Source: a bacterium
Lineage (GTDB): Bacteria > Actinomycetota > Acidimicrobiia > Spongiisociales > Spongiisociaceae
Reading direction: 5' to 3'
DNA length: 64,000 nt
Assembly: GCA_028821235.1 (NCBI GenBank)
Contig: JAPPGV010000011.1
Span: 24,082-88,081 of the forward strand
The notes under the pieces were generated by a model. The model did not search any database and was not told where the DNA came from. It saw nothing but the letters and a program-made list of their open reading frames with translations. This document shows, piece by piece, positions 41,393-50,382 of this stretch. The number at the start of each line of letters is the position of its first letter. Positions within the stretch are counted from its first letter, which is position 1. Position numbers and translations under genes: made by a program.

Positions 41393-42082
41393 CTAGGAAC
41401 CCAGCGCCTTCATGGCCTCCCGCCTGCTGAGGGCTGAGAGCCGGCTGCGGTTGGCCTCTACGTAGCGGGTCACCGCGCCGGGGCGGGTCTTCGAATACTC
41501 CCGCAGCGCCCATCCGATCGCCTTGCGCAGGAAGAACTCCCTGCGGGCGATGGAAGGTTCGATCACGGCGAACAGGAGGCCCGGGTCGGTACGGTCCTTG
41601 AACCTGAGCTGGGCGAGGATTGCGGTCCGGCGCCGCCATATGTCGTCGTCCTCCGCCCACGAGAGCAGGACCGGGCGGACGTCCTCCGGGTAGGTGGCGA
41701 GCAGGTGGCCCATGTGCTTGCCGGCCAGCTGATCCACGTAGTCCCACCAGGCACCGGTGACGACCATCTCCTCCACCATCGAAAGGCGGTCCGGCCGCAG
41801 CCACCCCCGATAGGCCACGGCGTAGGCCAGTTCGATGGCCCCGTAACGCTGTTCCCGATGGGTGGCCGCCCGCCATATCCCGAGCACGGTCGTCTCCCAG
41901 GTATCGGGATCGGTCAGCGGATGGTCTCTGACGACCGCCCCGGTCAGGCGCCGCACCTCGGGAACCCGGACCCCGTGAAAGGGAAGTTCCGATTTCATGT
42001 ATCGCTGCTGGCCCTCCGCCCGGTGGGGATCTCCGGCGGCGGCGAGGCGGGCGATGAGATCGCCTCTCAGGGATGCGTCCAC
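41393..42082 (-). CDS. DNA alkylation repair protein (AlkD-like)
   Basis: A 229-residue HEAT-repeat DNA glycosylase-like protein. The AlkD landmark TGAWWDYVDQLAGKHMGHLL has the Trp-Trp-Asp that lines the DNA-binding groove. Other repeats are DPDTWETTVLGIWRAATHREQRYGAIELA and IARREFFLRKAIGWALREYSKTRPGAVTRYVE. Such enzymes excise bulky or cationic alkylated bases. The GTG start at 42082 (VDASLRGDLIARLAAAGDPHRAEGQQRYMKSELPFHG) matches the usual N-terminus; further in-frame upstream codons run through a non-coding element and are not part of it. The end converges with the metalloprotease-like gene. Confidence 0.9.
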   Translation of the reverse strand: MDASLRGDLIARLAAAGDPHRAEGQQRYMKSELPFHGVRVPEVRRLTGAVVRDHPLTDPDTWETTVLGIWRAATHREQRYGAIELAYAVAYRGWLRPDRLSMVEEMVVTGAWWDYVDQLAGKHMGHLLATYPEDVRPVLLSWAEDDDIWRRRTAILAQLRFKDRTDPGLLFAVIEPSIARREFFLRKAIGWALREYSKTRPGAVTRYVEANRSRLSALSRREAMKALGS

Positions 42083-42159
42083 ACGGCGGGATTGTGGCAG
42101 GCGGCGATGCCGGCCCCGGATGATGACCCCCCGCTCCAGCGCCCCAGAACAGGAGAGAA

Positions 42160-42387
42160 CGCGAAAATCGCGCCAGCCCGGCGCCACCCGCCGGGCCCTC
42201 CCCCGCCGCCGCCACCGTGGTTCGGAGCGTGGTCGGCCATGCCCCGGCCAGGTGCGGGGTTCGGCGGCTCGCTCCATGAAGCCCTGTATGTTCCCTCCGG
42301 TCCGACCGAACCGATCGGCGGGAGCCTTCGGCCGGTGGTGGTGCTTGACAACAGGCAACCTATAGCAAGGTTATGACACGTTGAACC
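42160..42387 (-). repeat. Dispersed structured element, copy 1 (candidate non-coding RNA)
   Basis: This 228-base stretch aligns with 63207-63423 in the opposite orientation at roughly three quarters identity (by eye). Conserved blocks include GGTTGCCT, CAAGCACC, ACCGGCCGA, CCGATCGG and GGGCATGG-C-GACCACGCTCC. GGAGCG pairs with CGCTCC in both copies. Inside that helix, CCCCG pairs with CGGGG here where copy 2 has CCCGGC with GCCGGG. It lies in the leader of the alkD-like gene on the same strand. No reading frame is conserved. Confidence 0.6.
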
Positions 42388-42456
42388 CCCTTGCCCGCTC
42401 CCGTGATCCGACCCCTCGCTTCCAACTTGGATCCGGCAACTCGTAGACTCTCGGCC

Positions 42457-42597
42457 ATGAAGTTCCGGACGCTCCTGGCGGTGGTCCTGCTGGCGACAGC
42501 AGCCGCCGCGGTCACTTCCTGGAGGTTGCGCGCCTCGGCCTACACGAAGCCCCCGGCCACACCCGGGACCTGGCACCCGACAGCGCACCACCAGTGA
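42457..42597 (+). CDS. Small single-pass membrane protein (46 residues)
   Basis: A 46-residue protein with a basic start, one hydrophobic helix (LLAVVLLATAAAAVTSWRLRA) and a short polar tail ending PGTWHPTAHHQ. Its stop is overlapped by the GTG of the next gene (GTGA at 42594-42597), which argues that it is translated. Size and layout recall the small DLW-39-type proteins encoded near gyrA in actinobacteria, but the DLW motif itself is absent. Function unknown. Confidence 0.6.
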   Translation: MKFRTLLAVVLLATAAAAVTSWRLRASAYTKPPATPGTWHPTAHHQ

Positions 42598-43340
42598 CCC
42601 GTCGAATCGCTCTCCATACGGAAGGCGACCGGAGCAACCGGTTGATCCGGGTGCTCCAGGCCGTCGCCGGTATCGAGGTCGGACGGTTGCCAACCGGCCC
42701 GGACTCCGTCGGGCCACCCGGCTCGTTGGCGGGCTGGGACGTGCTCGGCGTTGACGCTGTGACCGGCGCCTCGCGCCCGCTGGTCGAGGAGGCCTGCGAT
42801 CTCGGCCTCCCGGTGGTGGCAGCCGCCGACCTACCGCCTCGTTTTGCCGCGGACCCCGACGCCACGATCGTCGGTGGAGCCGGGAGCGGGGCGGGCCTGG
42901 CCGCCGCGCTGGCCCTGTCGATGCTCCCGCGGTCGGCTGAGCCCCTCAAGGCTCGCCTGGCGTGGACCGTGGCGGGCCGGCCCCTCCAGGCCGGACGGGC
43001 GGTCACCTTTCCCGACCCGGTCGGGTCCCTGTGGGCCGGATGGGGAGAGAACCCCCTTCCCTGGCGGGATGTGGCATGCTGCCCGGCCCCGACCGACTCG
43101 GCGTGGAGGGCGGTGCGGGTCGATCTCGAGTTCCGTGACGCCGAAGGGGGCGGATCCCTGGTCCACGGTGTCTCGGACGAGGGGAGGTTCCTCGATGCGG
43201 TGTGCTTCGGCGCGGCCATCCTGGCCGCCGCGCGGGGCGCCTACCCGGCCGGCGCCGGCGGGCCCGGTGATCCGGACGGGGTCTTCGTGCGGCTGGCCCA
43301 GGACGCCGGCATGCAGGTGGCCCGCTTCGTCGGCGCCTAG
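42594..43340 (+). CDS. Hypothetical protein (248 residues)
   Basis: I do not recognise this protein. It is soluble, with a Rossmann-like alternation of strands and helices in the first half (IALHTEGDRSNRLIRVLQAVAGIEV, WDVLGVDAVTGASRPLVEEACDLGLPVVAAADL). A glycine-rich stretch ATIVGGAGSGAGLAAALALSML follows. The second half (WAGWGENPLPWRDVACCPAPT) is less regular. The GTG start overlaps the small membrane protein, so the two are coupled. Location beside the gyrase/DUF3566 operon is suggestive of a conserved unknown of this phylum. Base composition matches its neighbours. Confidence 0.65.
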   Translation: MTRRIALHTEGDRSNRLIRVLQAVAGIEVGRLPTGPDSVGPPGSLAGWDVLGVDAVTGASRPLVEEACDLGLPVVAAADLPPRFAADPDATIVGGAGSGAGLAAALALSMLPRSAEPLKARLAWTVAGRPLQAGRAVTFPDPVGSLWAGWGENPLPWRDVACCPAPTDSAWRAVRVDLEFRDAEGGGSLVHGVSDEGRFLDAVCFGAAILAAARGAYPAGAGGPGDPDGVFVRLAQDAGMQVARFVGA

Positions 43341-43359
43341 GTGATCGGCCCGGCAGCGG

Positions 43360-43821
43360 TCACTTGGCCAGGGTTGGCATCTCGGCGGAGTCCTCGGGTG
43401 ACACGTCCGGGTCGGGACCCGGAGGATCGGGCATCGGTGGCGCCGGAACCTGCAATGTCTCCTCCAGCATGACCACCTCGACGCCGCCCACCACGTCGGA
43501 AGTCAGGTTGTAGAAAACCGCCGCCAGCGTGGTCAGCAGGGTCATCGCCGCCCCGAACACCACCGAGAAGAAGATGGCCACCCGGGTGAACCGGCTGCCG
43601 TTGTCGAAGAAGACCGAGCCCTCGTCAACCAGGCTGATAGTGATCAGGAACCGGTCGAGCGAGGCGGGAATGCCGGCCCTCTCCACCAGGGACCACATGA
43701 GGAGCAGGCCGATCAGGGTGGCGGCTGCGAATACCACGTGCAGCAGGAGCGACACCTTGAACACCGTCCACGGGTCGAACTTGCGGATCACCCGCCGCAC
43801 CCGCCGCACGGTCGCCATCAA
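43360..43821 (-). CDS. DUF3566 membrane protein, second of tandem pair
   Basis: A 153-residue protein with a basic start (TVRRVRRVIRKFDPWTVFKVSLLLH), two transmembrane segments, and the closing FYNLTSDVVGGVEVVMLEE of the DUF3566 family. A proline-rich tail follows. In actinobacteria DUF3566 proteins lie directly after gyrA; the function is unknown. Its ATG overlaps the stop of the preceding copy (ATGA at 43818-43821). The two copies share RKFDPWTV, the loop length and YNLxxDxVGGxE, so they arose by tandem duplication. Confidence 0.9.
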   Translation of the reverse strand: MMATVRRVRRVIRKFDPWTVFKVSLLLHVVFAAATLIGLLLMWSLVERAGIPASLDRFLITISLVDEGSVFFDNGSRFTRVAIFFSVVFGAAMTLLTTLAAVFYNLTSDVVGGVEVVMLEETLQVPAPPMPDPPGPDPDVSPEDSAEMPTLAK

Positions 43822-44273
43822 ATCCCTCCGACGAGTGGTCTTCGCCCGGCCTCGTGCCGGGAGGTATCCACCGGCACCTCCTCCAGCACCGTGAACTCGA
43901 TCCCCCCGACCAGGTCCGCGAGCAGGTTATACAGCACCGCCCCCACGGTCAGGGTGGCCGTGGTTACAGCCATCCAGCTGGCCGCCAGCAGGATCATGCC
44001 GCGCAGGTACTCACCGCCCGTCTTGAAGAGGGACTCGCCGGGCTCGATCAGCGCCACCCGGGCGGCCGCCTCGTCGAAGGCGGACGCGAGGCCGAGCCGG
44101 GAGATTGCCGCCCAGAGCATCACCGAGAGCAGCACCAGCCCGAGTGCGGCCAGCGCGGACAGGACTGCGGACACCTTCATGACCGTCCAGGGATCGAACT
44201 TGCGGAGAATCCGGCGAACCCGGCGTTGCGTGGTGGGCGGGGCGGACCAGGCCCCCAGACGCGCCTCGGTCAC
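43818..44273 (-). CDS. DUF3566 membrane protein, first of tandem pair
   Basis: A 151-residue paralogue of the preceding entry: RRVRRILRKFDPWTVMKVSAVLSALAALGLVLL, two membrane segments, then LYNLLADLVGGIEFTVLEEVPVD. The N-terminus has a polar extension. The GTG start overlaps the gyrA stop (GTGA at 44270-44273), so its synthesis follows gyrase subunit A. A single DUF3566 gene is the usual arrangement in this phylum. Confidence 0.9.
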   Translation of the reverse strand: MTEARLGAWSAPPTTQRRVRRILRKFDPWTVMKVSAVLSALAALGLVLLSVMLWAAISRLGLASAFDEAAARVALIEPGESLFKTGGEYLRGMILLAASWMAVTTATLTVGAVLYNLLADLVGGIEFTVLEEVPVDTSRHEAGRRPLVGGI

Positions 44274-46726
44274 TTCGCCTCGGTGGAGAGGCCGGTGTCC
44301 ATGGGAACGGGGGCGAAGCTGGCGACGCTGGCTCCGCCAGGCAGGTTCATCACCTTGACGCCGCTGGCGATACGGCTCTGGCGGCTGATCGAGTCCGTGG
44401 CGGTGCGGATGGCGACGCCACCGGTGGAGACGATCATCACCTGGCTCCCTGGAGTAACCGCCCGGGCGCCCACCATCTCCCCTCGTACCTTCGTGAGCTT
44501 CATGGCCTTGACGCCCTTGCCGGCCCTGGCCTGGCGCTTGAACAGCGCCGACCGCACCCGCTTCCCGAAACCCCCCGAGGTCAGCAGCAGGATGTCGTCG
44601 CCCTCCAGCGTGGCGGCCGCTCCCACCACCTCATCCCCCGGATTGAGGCGGATCCCTATGACGCCCTGGGTGGCCCTGCCCCGGGCGCGAACATCGTCCT
44701 CCGAGAAGCGGATCCCCATCCCCCGGCGCGTGAAGAGGAGCAGGTCGCTCTTGCCGTCGGTGGAATGAACGGTCACCACCTCGTCGTCATCGGCCAGCCG
44801 GATCGCTACCAGCCGGGCGTAGCGGCTGTCGTACTCCCGGAAGGCGGTGCGCTTGACCTTCCCCTTCCTGGTCACCATCACCATGTAGCGGTAGGACTCG
44901 TAGTCGCGGGTGTCCACGATCGCCTCGATGCGCTCCTGGGGATCCAGCGGCAGCACGCTGTGGGCAAGGACCCCTCTGGCGGTACGGGCCTTGCGGGGGA
45001 TCTCGTGCGCCCGGACCCGGTAGACCCGGCCCCGGTTGGTGAAGAACAGGAGGTAGGAGTGAGCGGTGGTGTGGATCACATGGGTCAGGTAGTCGTCGCC
45101 GCGCAGCGCCGCCGCCTTCACGCCCTTCCCGCCCCGGCCCTGCGCCCGGTAGGCGTTCGCCGCCACCGACTTGACGTACCCCGTGGCCGACACCGTGACG
45201 ATGATCTCCTCGTCAGCGATGAGGTCTTCGAGGGACAGCTCGGACTCGGCCGGCATGACCTGGGTGCGGCGAGCGCCTCCGTGGGTCTCACGGGTCGCCT
45301 GGAGCTCGTCGGCGATGATGGCGCGGCGCCGGACCGGGTCGGCCAGAATGGTGGTCAGCTCGTCGATCAGCCGCTGCAGCTCGGCTAGTTCGTCGCGAAG
45401 CTTGGCGGTCTCCAGCGAGGTGAGGCGGCGCAGGGCCATGTCCAGAATGGCTCGAGCCTGTATCTCCGATAGCGGGAAGCGGTCCATGAGAGCCGACCGG
45501 GCCGAGTTGACGTCCTCGCTCCCCCGGATCACCGCGATCACCTCGTCGATGTTGTCCACCGCCACGATCAGCCCCTCCAGGATGTGGGCGCGGGCCTGCG
45601 CCCGCTTCAGCCGGAAGCGGGTGCGCCGCTCGATCACCTCCATCTGGTGATCGAGGAAGTACTGGACGAGCTCGGCGATGTTGAGGGTGCGCGGCACGCC
45701 GTCCACCAGGGCCACCGCGTTGACGCCGAAGTTCTCCTCCAGGTTGGTGTGCTTGAACAGGTTGTTCAGCACCACCTTGGGGTTGACGTCCTTCTTGAGC
45801 TCGATGACCAGCCGCACCCCCACGCGGGCGGAGGACTCGTTGCGCAGGTCGGCAATGCCGTCCAGCGTCTTCTGCTGGACGAGGTTGGCTATCCGGGCCA
45901 TGACCCGATCCTGGCTCACCTGGTAGGGCAGCTCGGTCACCACGATGGCGGTGCGGTTCTTGCGGATCGGCTCGACGTCGGTGACCGCTCGCATCCGGAC
46001 CGAGCCCCGCCCCGACACCAGCGCGTCCTTCACGCCCTTGGTCCCGATCACGTAGCCGCCCGTGGGGAAGTCGGGGCCCTTGACGATCGACAGGTACTCC
46101 TCGGGACCGGCATCCGGGTTGTCCAGCCCGAACAGGCAGGCGTCGATGACCTCCCCCAGGTTGTGGGGCGGGATGTTGGTGGCCATGCCGACCGCGATGC
46201 CCTGCGAGCCGTTGACCAGCAGGTTGGGGAAGCGGGCCGGCAGCACGACCGGTTCCTGCTCGGATCCGTCGAAGTTGTCGGCGAAGTCCACCGTGTCCTC
46301 GTCGATGCCGTCGAGCAGCACCGCGGCCAGCCGGTCCAGCCTGCACTCCGTGTAGCGCATCGCCGCCGGCGGATCGTCGGTCGTGCCGAAGTTGCCCTGC
46401 GGATGGATGAGGGGATAGCGGAGGGAGAAGGACTGACCCATCCTGACGAGGGCGTCATAGATGGCGTCGTTCGAGTGCGGGTGGTACTTGCCGATCACCT
46501 CCCCCACCACCGTGGCCGACTTGCGATGGGGGCTCCGCGGCCTCACCCCCATGTCGTCCATGGCATAGATGATCCGCCTCTGCACCGGCTTGAGCCCGTC
46601 CCGCACGTCCGGGAGCGCCCGTGACACGATCACGGACATGGCGTAGTCCACGAAGGACTTCGACATCTCGTCGTTTATGTCGACCGCCAGGTGGGGGGCG
46701 GCGCGTCCCGTCTCGAGTTCCGGCAC
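44270..46726 (-). CDS. gyrA: DNA gyrase subunit A
   Basis: An 818-residue type II topoisomerase subunit. It has the breakage-reunion start ([32 protein letters not shown]), the catalytic Tyr in AAMRYTE, a long coiled coil and a six-bladed C-terminal beta-pinwheel with the GyrA-box QGRGGKGV. The quinolone-contact helix reads [10 protein letters not shown] where E. coli has HPHGDSAVYD, so the equivalents of Gly81, Asp82 and Ser83 are Ser, Asn and Asp. The GTG start lies 17 bases after gyrB. Its stop overlaps the DUF3566 gene. Confidence 0.97.
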   Translation of the reverse strand: MPELETGRAAPHLAVDINDEMSKSFVDYAMSVIVSRALPDVRDGLKPVQRRIIYAMDDMGVRPRSPHRKSATVVGEVIGKYHPHSNDAIYDALVRMGQSFSLRYPLIHPQGNFGTTDDPPAAMRYTECRLDRLAAVLLDGIDEDTVDFADNFDGSEQEPVVLPARFPNLLVNGSQGIAVGMATNIPPHNLGEVIDACLFGLDNPDAGPEEYLSIVKGPDFPTGGYVIGTKGVKDALVSGRGSVRMRAVTDVEPIRKNRTAIVVTELPYQVSQDRVMARIANLVQQKTLDGIADLRNESSARVGVRLVIELKKDVNPKVVLNNLFKHTNLEENFGVNAVALVDGVPRTLNIAELVQYFLDHQMEVIERRTRFRLKRAQARAHILEGLIVAVDNIDEVIAVIRGSEDVNSARSALMDRFPLSEIQARAILDMALRRLTSLETAKLRDELAELQRLIDELTTILADPVRRRAIIADELQATRETHGGARRTQVMPAESELSLEDLIADEEIIVTVSATGYVKSVAANAYRAQGRGGKGVKAAALRGDDYLTHVIHTTAHSYLLFFTNRGRVYRVRAHEIPRKARTARGVLAHSVLPLDPQERIEAIVDTRDYESYRYMVMVTRKGKVKRTAFREYDSRYARLVAIRLADDDEVVTVHSTDGKSDLLLFTRRGMGIRFSEDDVRARGRATQGVIGIRLNPGDEVVGAAATLEGDDILLLTSGGFGKRVRSALFKRQARAGKGVKAMKLTKVRGEMVGARAVTPGSQVMIVSTGGVAIRTATDSISRQSRIASGVKVMNLPGGASVASFAPVPMDTGLSTEAK

Positions 46727-46743
46727 GGTGCGTTCCCTCCCGC

Positions 46744-48651
46744 TCAGATATCCAGGAACCGGACGTCGCCGGCGTTCTGCTGGATGAACTCCTTGCGAGC
46801 GGCCACGTCACCGCCCATCAGGGTCGAGAAGACGTGGTCGGCCGCCGTCGCGTCCGCCATGTCCACCTGGACCAGTGTCCGGGATTCCGGATGGAGAGCG
46901 GTCTCCCCCAGCTCGGAGTCGTTCATCTCCCCGAGGCCCTTGAACCGCGTGGGCCGGGCCTTCGGATGCGTCTCCTTGAAGGCCGACAGCGCGGCGTCGT
47001 CGGCCAGGTACCTGACCCCCCTCCCGACCTTGACCCGGTAGAGGGGCGGCACGGCGACGTACACGTAGCCCGCCTCGATCAGGGGCCGCATGTGGCGGAA
47101 GAAGAAGGTCAGCAGGAGGGTCCGGATGTGGGCGCCGTCCACGTCCGCGTCCGTTAGCAGGATGACCTTGTGGTACCGCGCCTTGCCGATCTCGAAGTCC
47201 TCGCCGATACCCGTTCCGATCGCGGTGATCAGAGCCTGTATCTCCTTGTTGTGGAGGGCCTTGGCCAGCCGAGCCTTCTCCACGTTCAGGATCTTGCCCC
47301 TGATGGGAAGCACCGCCTGGAACTTGGAGTCCCGTCCGTTCTTCGCCGGGCCGGCCGCCGAATCCCCCTCCACTATGAACAGCTCGGCGATCTCGGGATC
47401 ACCGGATGAGCAGTCCACCAGCTTGCCGGGCAGCCGGGAGGAGGCGAGCAACGACTTGCGCCGTATCACGTCACGGGCCTTGCGGGCCGCCTCGCGGGCG
47501 TGCTGCGCCTGGCGGGCCTTCTCCACGATCCGCCGGGCGTCCGGTGAGTAGCGCTCCAACCACTCCGGCAGCATCCGGTTGAGGGACTTCTGCACGTAGC
47601 TACGGATCTCGGTGTTGCCGAGCTTCGTCTTGGTCTGCCCCTCGAACTGCGGGTTGCGCACCTTCACGGAGACCACCGCGGTCAGTCCTTCCCGCACGTC
47701 CTCGCCGGTCAGGTTCGGATCCTTGTCCTTGAGCAGGTTCTTGGAGCGGGCGAACTCGTTGACGGCCTTCGTGAGGGCGGTGCGGAAGCCCTCCTCATGG
47801 GTGCCGCCCTCGTGCGTGTTGATGTTGTTGGCGAAGCTGATCAGGTTCTCGCTGAACGCGTTGGTCCATTGGAGTGCGACCTGTAGCTCCGCCTCGGGCG
47901 CCTCGTCCTCCAGGTAGAGGATCCGTCCATGGAGAGCGTCGCGGCGGCTGTTCAGGTGGAGGATGAAGTCCCGCAGGCCGCCCTCGTAGCAGAAGGTCTC
48001 CGAGCGGCCGCCGTTCCGCCTGTCCGTCAGGCGGACGCTGAGCCCCTTGTTGAGGAAGGCCAGTTCCCGGAGCCGTTGCGCCACGGTCGTGTACTTGAAG
48101 TCCACCGTGTCGGTGAACACATCGGGGTCGGGCCAGAAGGTGATCGTGGTGCCCGTCTTGCGGGCCGGGTGGCCTTTCCTCAGCGGTCCGGTCGGCTTGC
48201 CGCGCTCGAACGACTGCGACCACCGGAAGCCGTCCCGAACCACCTCGGCCACGAACCGGGCGGAGAGGGCGTTCACCACCGATATGCCGACCCCGTGGAG
48301 GCCACCCGACACGGTGTAGGCGCCCTCCTCGAACTTGCCTCCGGCGTGGAGGGTGGTGAGCACCGTGGTGAGGGCGGACTTCCGGGTCTGGGCGAGCCGC
48401 GCCACCGGAATCCCGCGTCCGTCGTCGGAGACGCGACAGCTTCCGTCCGCATCCAGCACCACGTCGATGTTGTCCGCGCAGCCGGCCATGGCCTCGTCGA
48501 CCGAGTTGTCCACCACCTCCCAGACGAGATGATGAAGGCCCCGGGGGCCGGTCGTTCCGATGTACATGCCGGGCCGGCGGCGGACCGCCTCGAGACCTGG
48601 CAGCACCTTGATATCGCTCGCGCCATAGCTCGGGGGGCGGTCCAGGGTCAC
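46744..48651 (-). CDS. gyrB: DNA gyrase subunit B
   Basis: A 635-residue ATPase subunit. The GHKL ATPase domain has EVVDNSVDEAMAG, DDGRGIPV and GGLHGVGISVVNALS. The transducer follows, then the TOPRIM domain with FIVEGDSAAG and LTDADVDGAHIRTLLLTF, and the C-terminal GLGEMN. The GTG at 48651 is preferred: AAGGA lies 6 bases before it, and the protein then opens VTLDRPPSYGASDIKVLPGLEAVRRRPGMYIG. A TTG at 48684 would add 11 residues. A clear promoter lies about 65-95 bases upstream. Confidence 0.97.
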   Translation of the reverse strand: MTLDRPPSYGASDIKVLPGLEAVRRRPGMYIGTTGPRGLHHLVWEVVDNSVDEAMAGCADNIDVVLDADGSCRVSDDGRGIPVARLAQTRKSALTTVLTTLHAGGKFEEGAYTVSGGLHGVGISVVNALSARFVAEVVRDGFRWSQSFERGKPTGPLRKGHPARKTGTTITFWPDPDVFTDTVDFKYTTVAQRLRELAFLNKGLSVRLTDRRNGGRSETFCYEGGLRDFILHLNSRRDALHGRILYLEDEAPEAELQVALQWTNAFSENLISFANNINTHEGGTHEEGFRTALTKAVNEFARSKNLLKDKDPNLTGEDVREGLTAVVSVKVRNPQFEGQTKTKLGNTEIRSYVQKSLNRMLPEWLERYSPDARRIVEKARQAQHAREAARKARDVIRRKSLLASSRLPGKLVDCSSGDPEIAELFIVEGDSAAGPAKNGRDSKFQAVLPIRGKILNVEKARLAKALHNKEIQALITAIGTGIGEDFEIGKARYHKVILLTDADVDGAHIRTLLLTFFFRHMRPLIEAGYVYVAVPPLYRVKVGRGVRYLADDAALSAFKETHPKARPTRFKGLGEMNDSELGETALHPESRTLVQVDMADATAADHVFSTLMGGDVAARKEFIQQNAGDVRFLDI

Positions 48652-48716
48652 ATGCAGTCCTTGGTCGGGCGGAGGGCGGCGCAAGCCGGCCGGTGGGTCT
48701 CTTCCACCGTAACCGG

Positions 48717-48745
48717 ATTGTACCCGACCCTGGCCTCAAAGCCAA
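48717..48745 (-). promoter_or_regulatory. gyrB promoter
   Basis: Read on the minus strand: -35 TTGGCT (48740-48745), a 17-base spacer, and -10 TACAAT (48717-48722), followed by about 65 bases to the preferred gyrB start. This fits the housekeeping sigma-70-type consensus well and is among the clearest promoters in the window. Confidence 0.7.
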
Positions 48746-48818
48746 GATTCAAGCCACTCAGAAATAGGGCGTGACCTGCGGGTTTATACAAAACAGCTCC
48801 CATGGGCGCTCTCGCTCC

Positions 48819-49262
48819 TCACCACCCCCTCCGCCACGGCGGCCCGACCACCCGGACGGAGGTCACGAAGGACCTACCGAAGCGCTCCGCGATACGTACC
48901 ACGAGCCGCTCGGCGTCGTGCCGGAGCATGCGAACCAGCCGTGGGTCCGAGGCTTCGACCAACAGCTCCCCATTAGATACCACCACCGGAACCGAATTGG
49001 AACCCCACTGCGGGCCCGCCACCTCCTCCCAGCGCTCGTCGAGCTCCCGGACCCGGTCCAGGTCGGCCATCCCGAGGCCGGCCAGGATCGACTGGAGCAT
49101 GTCTCCGAATGACACCATGTCGCCGTCGTGCCTCGCCTTCCGCCTCTGACGGCTGCGCTCGAGCTCCTGGATCTCCCAGAGAATCCGCAAGGCTCGGGAC
49201 TCGGTTCCGTCGAAGGCGGCCAGCGCTTCCTCCACCTGATCCGCCGACCAACGCTCGGTCAC
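48819..49262 (-). CDS. DUF721 domain protein between recF and gyrB
   Basis: A 147-residue protein with the DUF721 core. This includes LAGLGMADLDRVRELDERWEEVAGPQWGSNSVPVVVSNGELLVEASDPRLVRMLRHDAERLVVRIAERFG. In actinobacteria DUF721 genes (RecF-adjacent, sometimes with a Zn-ribbon) lie between recF and gyrB; a nucleic-acid-binding role has been suggested. Residues before the domain are helical and charged. The GTG start overlaps the recF stop (GTGA at 49259-49262). Confidence 0.9.
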   Translation of the reverse strand: MTERWSADQVEEALAAFDGTESRALRILWEIQELERSRQRRKARHDGDMVSFGDMLQSILAGLGMADLDRVRELDERWEEVAGPQWGSNSVPVVVSNGELLVEASDPRLVRMLRHDAERLVVRIAERFGRSFVTSVRVVGPPWRRGW

Positions 49263-50353
49263 GCCAGGATCCCCTCCTCCAGGCGCCAGCGGCGGCCGGC
49301 CGGTAGCGGAACCTCCTCGTCCCGAGCTGTCGAGATGAAGGTCTGGGCGGCTGGTAAGGACCGTGCGAGCGCCGCCGAGCGTTCCTCGTCGAGCTCCGAG
49401 AAGATGTCGTCCAGCAGGAGCAACGGGGGCTGACCCACCGCCTGATCCACCGCCCGGTGGGATGCCAGGCGAAGGGCAAGGGTGAGGGTGCGCTGCTCGC
49501 CCTGGCTGGCCTGGACCCGTGAGTCCCGGTCGTCGAGGAGTAGCCTCACATCGTCCCGATGGAGCCCCACCGTCGAGACCCGCCGCTCGAGATCGGCGGG
49601 CCGGGCCTCCCTGAGGGCCTCCCTGAGGGCCTCCTCCCAGCCGGGCTGATCGCCCGCGGTCGCGGCGCCCCACCCCGACCGGTAGTCGATCCGCACCTTC
49701 GTGGCATCGCCGGCCAGCTTCCGGTAGGCAGAACCGGACCGCTCCTCGATGGCATTCATCACGGCCTGCCGGCGAGCCATGACCCGCGCGCCCGCCCGGC
49801 CCAGCCGCTCATCCCAGACGTCCAGAGTGATCGGATCCGTCCGCCGACCCATCTGCTTGAGCAACACGTTCCGCTGCCGGAGGGCCCGCTCGTACTCCAG
49901 CTGGTCGCGGTAGGCGCCGGGCCACAGCTGGACCGCTACCGAGTCGAGCAGGCCTCGCCGGTGCGACGGACCCCGCTTGATCAGGTCGAGATCATCGGGG
50001 AGGAAGGTGATCGTGCGCACCTCCCCCACCAGATCCGCCAGGCGCGCCAGCCGGGTTCCGTTGACCTGGGCCCGGCGACGCCCGGCCCTCGCCAGTTCCA
50101 CCTCGATCCGGGTGGTCCGGTCCGGCGTCACCACCTCCCCGCGGAGGACCGACCGTTCCGCGTCCCTCCTGATCAGGGCGGCGTCCGGAATCCCCCGGAA
50201 GGATCTGAGGGACGCCAGGTAGCCCACTGCCTCGAGCAGGTTGGTCTTGCCCGACGCGTTCCGGCCCACCACCACGTTGATGCTCGGATCCGGAGCCCAT
50301 CGCATCTGCCGGTAACTGCGGAAGTCGGAGACCTCCAGCCAGGCAAGTCTCAC
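49259..50353 (-). CDS. recF: DNA replication and repair protein RecF
   Basis: A 364-residue SMC-like ATPase for recombinational gap repair. It has the N-terminal strand and Walker A (LEVSDFRSYRQMRWAPDPSINVVVGRNASGKTNLLEAVGYL), the coiled middle, the signature SQGEQRTLTLALRLA, and Walker B PPLLLLDDIFSELDEERS. Start GTG at 50353; the stop is shared with the DUF721 gene. It lies 29 bases after dnaN in the classical dnaA-dnaN-recF-gyrB order. Confidence 0.96.
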   Translation of the reverse strand: MRLAWLEVSDFRSYRQMRWAPDPSINVVVGRNASGKTNLLEAVGYLASLRSFRGIPDAALIRRDAERSVLRGEVVTPDRTTRIEVELARAGRRRAQVNGTRLARLADLVGEVRTITFLPDDLDLIKRGPSHRRGLLDSVAVQLWPGAYRDQLEYERALRQRNVLLKQMGRRTDPITLDVWDERLGRAGARVMARRQAVMNAIEERSGSAYRKLAGDATKVRIDYRSGWGAATAGDQPGWEEALREALREARPADLERRVSTVGLHRDDVRLLLDDRDSRVQASQGEQRTLTLALRLASHRAVDQAVGQPPLLLLDDIFSELDEERSAALARSLPAAQTFISTARDEEVPLPAGRRWRLEEGILA

Positions 50354-50382
50354 CCGCGGTCCCTAGTCGAGCCGGCGCGCGC

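Noticed and set aside
42083..42358. Upstream in-frame extension of the AlkD-like protein through the dispersed element.
   Set aside because: The GTG at 42082 matches the family N-terminus. The upstream part is not conserved as protein between the two element copies.
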